Both the position numbers and the translations under genes were made by a program. Below, piece by piece: positions 60,257 to 64,000 of a stretch of DNA of 64,000 bases (the first letter of the stretch is position 1; each line of letters opens with the position of its first letter). The stretch lies in contig NZ_CALRWL010000023.1 of the NCBI RefSeq assembly GCF_943371865.1, forward strand, positions 17,833 to 81,832, given 5' to 3'. The notes beneath the pieces are model-generated. The model was not told where the DNA came from. It made no database searches and saw only the letters and a program-made list of their open reading frames with translations. This DNA comes from Azorhizobium sp943371865. GTDB taxonomy: Bacteria; Pseudomonadota; Alphaproteobacteria; Rhizobiales; Xanthobacteraceae.

Positions 60257-61171
60257 ATGCCCTCCGGCCCCATGCTCTCCCGCGTCACCCTCGGCTTCAT
60301 CCTCGGCTTCATTGGCGTGGTGATCTTCGGCGCCACCTTGCCGGCCACCCGCCTCGCCTTGACCGGCCTCGACCCCTGGTTCGTGACGCTGGGGCGCGCA
60401 GCGCTGGCCGGTGTGCTGGCGGCAGGCTGCCTCCTGGTGCGGGGCCGGGTGTCCTGGCGGGGCCATCCGGGCGCGGTACGCGATCTGGTGGCGGTGGCGG
60501 CGTCCCTGGTGTTCGCCTTTTCCCTGCTGATGGCGCTGGGCAGCGTCAGCGTGCCCGCCAGCCATGCGGGGGTGGTGCTGGGCCTGCTGCCTTTGGCCAC
60601 CACCTTGGGGGCGATGGTGTTCGCCGGCGAGCGCCCGAGCCGGCTGTTCCTGGTGGTGAGCGGGCTCGGCGCCCTGCTGGTGGCGGTGTTCGCGGCCCGC
60701 AATGGCGGGGGCGACCGCTTCGGTGCGGGCGACCTTTTGCTGCTGGGCGCGGTGGTGGCCTGCGGCATCGGCTACCCGCTCAGCGCCCGGCTGTCGCGGT
60801 TCATGGAGGGCTGGGAGGTGATCGCCTGGGCGCTGGTGTTTGCCTTGCCGGTTTCCCTGCCCGCCGCGCTGCTGGTGCTGCCGCAGGAATTGGCCGCGGT
60901 GCCGGGACCGGCCTGGGCCGGCTTCCTCTATGTGGCGGTGATGAGCCAGTTCGTGGGGTTCTTTTTCTGGAATGCGGGCCTCGCCATGGGCGGGGTGGCC
61001 CGGGTGGCGCAGGTGCAGCTGTTGCAGACCTTCGTCACCGTGGCTTTGGCCTGGCCGGTGAATGGCGAGCCGCTGGATGTGGAGACGGCGCTGTTCGCGG
61101 TCGCCGTGGTGGCGGTGGTGGCGCTGGGCCGCAAGGCCAAGGTTGCGACGGCGGCGTCGCCGGCAGCCTAA
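60257..61171 (+). CDS. EamA/DMT-family exporter
   Basis: The 304-residue protein has ten membrane segments in two EamA repeats: GFIGVVIFGATLPATRLALTGLDPWFVTLGRA opening, VLGLLPLATTLGAMVFAGERPS closing repeat 1 and VARVAQVQLLQTFVTVALAWPVNGE in repeat 2. The substrate is unknown. The start is uncertain (ATG 60257 or 60272), as neither has a ribosome site. Confidence 0.88.
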   Translation: MPSGPMLSRVTLGFILGFIGVVIFGATLPATRLALTGLDPWFVTLGRAALAGVLAAGCLLVRGRVSWRGHPGAVRDLVAVAASLVFAFSLLMALGSVSVPASHAGVVLGLLPLATTLGAMVFAGERPSRLFLVVSGLGALLVAVFAARNGGGDRFGAGDLLLLGAVVACGIGYPLSARLSRFMEGWEVIAWALVFALPVSLPAALLVLPQELAAVPGPAWAGFLYVAVMSQFVGFFFWNAGLAMGGVARVAQVQLLQTFVTVALAWPVNGEPLDVETALFAVAVVAVVALGRKAKVATAASPAA

Positions 61172-61296
61172 GCAGCTCCGCTGTTTGCGTGTGTCTTCCA
61201 GAAGGTGCTACCGGAGGTATAGCGGCATCATGGCCTGCGGAAGCTTGGCCGTGGTGGCGTATAGCGGGCCATCTATTATCTGGCCGGCGTTTTCGC

Positions 61297-62151
61297 GTGA
61301 CCATCGCCCGTTTTCTGACCACCCGGCTCCATCATGTGCTGGAGCCCTGCCAATGCGCCCTGCGCCAGGGGCGGCTGCGGGATTTCGACCTGGGCGCCGC
61401 CGCGCCGGTGGCCCCTGTGCGGCTGCGCCTGGCGTGCGACTGCACCGATCCGGTTTGCGCCTGGGGCGTGGCGGATACGCGGGCGTTCCATGACCGCTAT
61501 CGGCTCCGCCGCGGCCCCGCCAATCGCCTGCGGCCGACGGCCATGCTGCTGGACCTGGAGCGGTTCGCAACCGCCGCCGCCTTCACCCAGACGGTGTCCA
61601 AGCGTTCCCACGGCAATATTCCGCGGGCGGAGAAGAAGGCGATCCGCCAGGGCATCACCTGCGCGCCCATCGCGCCGTCCAGCTATGCGGCCAGCATCGC
61701 CCGGATCACCGCCTCCAAGCGCATGCGCTCCGGCGGGCCGGTGCTGGCGGCCTGGCTGAAGCCGCGGGCGGGGCTGGTGGATAGCGGCCATTCGCCAGCG
61801 CCGCCGCATTGCCCCGAGCATTGGGCGCTGTCCTGGGGGGCGTTCATCGAGGAGGCGGGGGCGCCGCGCCTCATCGCTTATCTCACCCTGGTGCGGGTCG
61901 GCGATCTCTGCCGGACCTTCGACGTCATGGCGGACGGGAACTATCTCAAGACCGGGGCCATGAAGCTGCTGTTCCTGGAGCAGGTGCGCTGGCTGCTGGC
62001 GCGGCAGGCGCCGGAGGTTCAGGGCCTGCGCTGGCTGATGTATGGGGCGCTGGAGCATGGCGGCGACGGCCTGCACGAATGGAAGCGCCTGATGGGCTTC
62101 GCGCCGGCCAAATTGAGTTTTGCCGACTCCGAGATCGCTCAGGCCGCCTGA
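61297..62151 (+). CDS. Conserved-looking protein of unknown function
   Basis: The 284-residue soluble protein has no family I can name. Residues 20-60 contain a Cys cluster (CQCALRQ, LACDCTDPVCAWGVADTRAFHDRYRL). Residues 170-275 (LIAYLTLVRVGDLCRTFDVMADGNYLK and a final LHEWKRLMGFAPAKLSF) look like the acceptor half of a GNAT or FemAB-type acyltransferase, as an inference from pattern only. GTG at 61297 is the first good start in frame and lacks a ribosome site; the next GTG lies about 12 codons later. Codon use is like the neighbours. Confidence 0.65.
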   Translation: MTIARFLTTRLHHVLEPCQCALRQGRLRDFDLGAAAPVAPVRLRLACDCTDPVCAWGVADTRAFHDRYRLRRGPANRLRPTAMLLDLERFATAAAFTQTVSKRSHGNIPRAEKKAIRQGITCAPIAPSSYAASIARITASKRMRSGGPVLAAWLKPRAGLVDSGHSPAPPHCPEHWALSWGAFIEEAGAPRLIAYLTLVRVGDLCRTFDVMADGNYLKTGAMKLLFLEQVRWLLARQAPEVQGLRWLMYGALEHGGDGLHEWKRLMGFAPAKLSFADSEIAQAA

Positions 62152-62284
62152 CGATTGCCTCCGGGTTTTCCACCCGGAGACCGCCTCTGTGTATTTTATC
62201 GCCTGTGCGCGAAACCACGCGAAAGGCCAGCCGGTGGCGGGCCGGGAGACGCTCCCGATCCACTCCCCGGCGGGGTGCGAGGGC

Positions 62285-63823
62285 TCAGTCGTCCAGGCCC
62301 AGGGTCGGCTCGGCGCGGCGTTCCAGCACGCCGCGAATGGCGTCCAGCAGGTCGGCTTCCTTGACCGAGAACTGCGCCGGGCGGGCGGCGCGATATTCCG
62401 CATGGTCGGAGATGCCGGCAGCGATCTTGGCGCCTTCCACCAGATCCTTGATCTGGACCTCGCCGGCTTCCTTCTCGTTCGAGCCCTGGATGACGACCGC
62501 GGCGGCGCCGCGCCTGTCGGCATATTTCATCTGCGCCTTCATGCCGGCGCCGCCGAGATACATCTCGGCGCGGAATAGAAGGTTTCCGGTTTCAGAATCA
62601 CGCCCGGCATCACGTAGGCGTTTGGTCAGGGCCATGTAGTCGGCAATGCGATCCTTATCCATCACAAGCACGACGACCAAAGGCAATGTATTTGCCTCTT
62701 TATCACCCTTGCCCAAGTGGCCCAGCGCTGCCTGCAGGCGCGACACGCCGATAGAGAAGCCGGTGGCCGGCACCGGTTCGCCACGGAAGCGCGCCACCAG
62801 GCCATCATAGCGCCCGCCGCCGGCCACGGAGCCGAACCGCACCGGGCGGCCTTTTTCGTCTTTCACTTCGAAGGTGAGTTCGGCCTCATAGACCGGGCCG
62901 GTATAATATTCGAGACCGCGCACCACCGAGGGGTCGATGACGATGCGCCCGTCGTCATAGCCGCCGGCGGCGACCAGAGCGGCAATCTGATGAAGTTCAT
63001 CGAGCCCAGCCATGCCGGTTTCGCTAGATCCCACGACACCTGCGAGGTTCGACAGTCCCGCCATGCCGGTGCCGGCGCTGACGAAGGCGAGCACCTTGTC
63101 GACGGCCTCGGCCTCAAGCCCGGCGCCCTTGGTGAAATCGCCGCTCTTGGCCTCGGGGTTCTCCCAGCGGCCGGCGCCCAGAAGGTCGCGCACGCCATCG
63201 ACGCCGATCTTGTCCAGCTTGTCGATGGCCCGCAGCACGGTGAGGCGGCGGCTGGCATTGGCGTCGCCGCCGAGGCCGATGGCCTCCAGCACGCCGTCCA
63301 GCACCTTGCGATTGTTGACCTTGATGACGTAATCGCCGCGGGCGATGCCCACCGCTTCCAGCGTATCGGCGGCCATCATGCAGATCTCGGCATCGGCGGC
63401 CACCGTGGGCGCGCCCACGGTGTCGGCATCGAACTGCATGAACTGGCGGAAGCGGCCGGGGCCGGGCTTCTCATTGCGGAACACATAGCCCGCGCGATAG
63501 GAGCGATAGGGCTTGGGCAATTTGTCGAAATGCTCGGCCACATGGCGGGCCAGCGGCGCGGTGAGATCGTAGCGCAGCGACAGCCACTGCTCGTCATCAT
63601 CCTGGAACGAGAACACGCCTTCGTTGGGCCGGTCCTGGTCGGGCAGGAACTTGCCCAGCGCGTCGGTATATTCGATCGCCGGGGTCTCCAGGCCCTCGAA
63701 GCCGTACAGTTCGTACACCGAACGGATCTTCTCCAGCATGGCGCGGGTGGCGACCAGTTCCGCCCCACCGCGGTCGGCGAGGCCGCGCGGCAGGCGCGCT
63801 TTCGGCTTGTTATCGGTGGCCAT
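62285..63823 (-). CDS. hisS: Histidyl-tRNA synthetase
   Basis: This 512-residue class II synthetase has motif 1 around YGFEGLETPAIEYTDALGKF. Motif 2 is YRAGYVFRNEKPGPGRFRQFMQFD, histidine-binding segments are LEYYTGPVYEAEL and GGGRYDGL, and motif 3 is TGFSIGVSRL. It is about 80 residues longer than the E. coli enzyme, as is common in alphaproteobacteria. The start is ATG 63823; a GTG directly upstream (63826) is equivalent. Confidence 0.97.
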   Translation of the reverse strand: MATDNKPKARLPRGLADRGGAELVATRAMLEKIRSVYELYGFEGLETPAIEYTDALGKFLPDQDRPNEGVFSFQDDDEQWLSLRYDLTAPLARHVAEHFDKLPKPYRSYRAGYVFRNEKPGPGRFRQFMQFDADTVGAPTVAADAEICMMAADTLEAVGIARGDYVIKVNNRKVLDGVLEAIGLGGDANASRRLTVLRAIDKLDKIGVDGVRDLLGAGRWENPEAKSGDFTKGAGLEAEAVDKVLAFVSAGTGMAGLSNLAGVVGSSETGMAGLDELHQIAALVAAGGYDDGRIVIDPSVVRGLEYYTGPVYEAELTFEVKDEKGRPVRFGSVAGGGRYDGLVARFRGEPVPATGFSIGVSRLQAALGHLGKGDKEANTLPLVVVLVMDKDRIADYMALTKRLRDAGRDSETGNLLFRAEMYLGGAGMKAQMKYADRRGAAAVVIQGSNEKEAGEVQIKDLVEGAKIAAGISDHAEYRAARPAQFSVKEADLLDAIRGVLERRAEPTLGLDD

Positions 63824-63951
63824 CACTGCCCGTCTTGGTCATTGCATCAGGAAGCCGCGTCTTAGAGCAAGAGCGGGAAAAGGGGAAACCGGATTTGGGG
63901 TGGGACCTCGCCGCCGGTACGCGCGGGACCTCACCGCCCTTGCGGATTTCA

Positions 63952-63974
63952 CCCTCCCCCCTTGCGGGGGAGGG
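63952..63974. repeat. GC-rich palindrome at the right edge, REP-like
   Basis: CCCTCCCCC (63952-63960) pairs with GGGGGAGGG (63966-63974) across CTTGC, followed by further G-rich repeats to 63987. Such elements are widespread between genes in GC-rich alphaproteobacteria; only one copy is visible here. Confidence 0.55.
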
Positions 63975-64000
63975 CAGGGAGGGGGGTGAAACGGCCGCCG

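Noticed and set aside
63952..64000. Start of a CRISPR array or tandem repeat
   Set aside because: Only one palindrome with G-rich flanks is present; no regularly spaced repeats occur here or anywhere in the window.

Overview
The window is a GC-rich, densely coding chromosomal segment of an alphaproteobacterium. The best fit is the order Hyphomicrobiales (Rhizobiales), possibly a Xanthobacteraceae-type genome. That placement rests on gene content and order: an atpI-atpB-atpE-atpF'-atpF ATP synthase Fo operon, a CpdR-type response regulator beside N-formylglutamate amidohydrolase and a HisN-type phosphatase, rluA-family/rpoH adjacency, a split gcvPA/gcvPB glycine dehydrogenase, glnK-amtB next to tesB, and two copies of an mmgR (alpha-r8/suhB)-like small RNA. 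The family placement is an inference; no rRNA is present.

Layout. 1-2.4 kb: end of a CaiB/BaiF CoA-transferase gene and an unrecognised polytopic membrane protein. 2.8-5.9 kb: argB, a HAD pyrimidine 5'-nucleotidase-like gene and a diguanylate cyclase. 6.0-8.6 kb: two genes of families usually tied to phosphonate (C-P lyase) operons, then kdsD (Kdo/LPS synthesis). 8.7-10.8 kb: a lone HigA-like antitoxin and a divergent ampR/class A beta-lactamase pair. 11-17.2 kb (mostly minus): a soluble MCP-like sensor, nfeD-qmcA, a flavin amine oxidase and hemH. 17.4-21.1 kb: tRNA-Val(GAC), cpdR, N-formylglutamate amidohydrolase, two duplicated sRNAs and hisN. 21.1-25.2 kb: hydrolase, hypothetical protein, Hsp20 with a candidate RNA thermometer, DUF459 SGNH protein. 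25.3-32 kb: ATP synthase Fo operon and smc. 32.3-37.8 kb: thioredoxin/TPR protein, Lon-substrate-binding-domain protein, rluA-family synthase, rpoH, extensin-like lipoprotein. 37.9-40.7 kb: lactate permease and a DMT exporter. 40.8-46.2 kb: glycine cleavage operon gcvT-gcvH-osmC-gcvPA-gcvPB behind a tandem glycine riboswitch with an intrinsic terminator. 46.2-54.8 kb: a lipoprotein, an M16 peptidase pair, a secreted hypothetical protein, lspA and ileS. 55-59.9 kb: amtB, glnK with a sigma-54-like promoter, tesB, ubiH-family hydroxylase, Trm112-like protein. 60-64 kb: DMT exporter, unknown protein, hisS and a terminal GC-rich palindrome.

Most of the window is core metabolism: ATP synthesis, arginine, histidine and heme synthesis, glycine catabolism, ammonium uptake, heat shock, chromosome segregation and cell-cycle proteolysis. 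There is no prophage, IS element, CRISPR array or obvious genomic island. I did not find a clearly new multi-gene system. The observations most worth following are the tandem duplicated sRNA locus, the phosphonate-type gene pair without C-P lyase genes, the MCP-like protein with reversed domain order, the orphan antitoxin with its palindrome, the OsmC gene inside the gcv operon, and a short SD-led ORF plus intrinsic terminator on the plus strand opposite the amtB/ileS gap.
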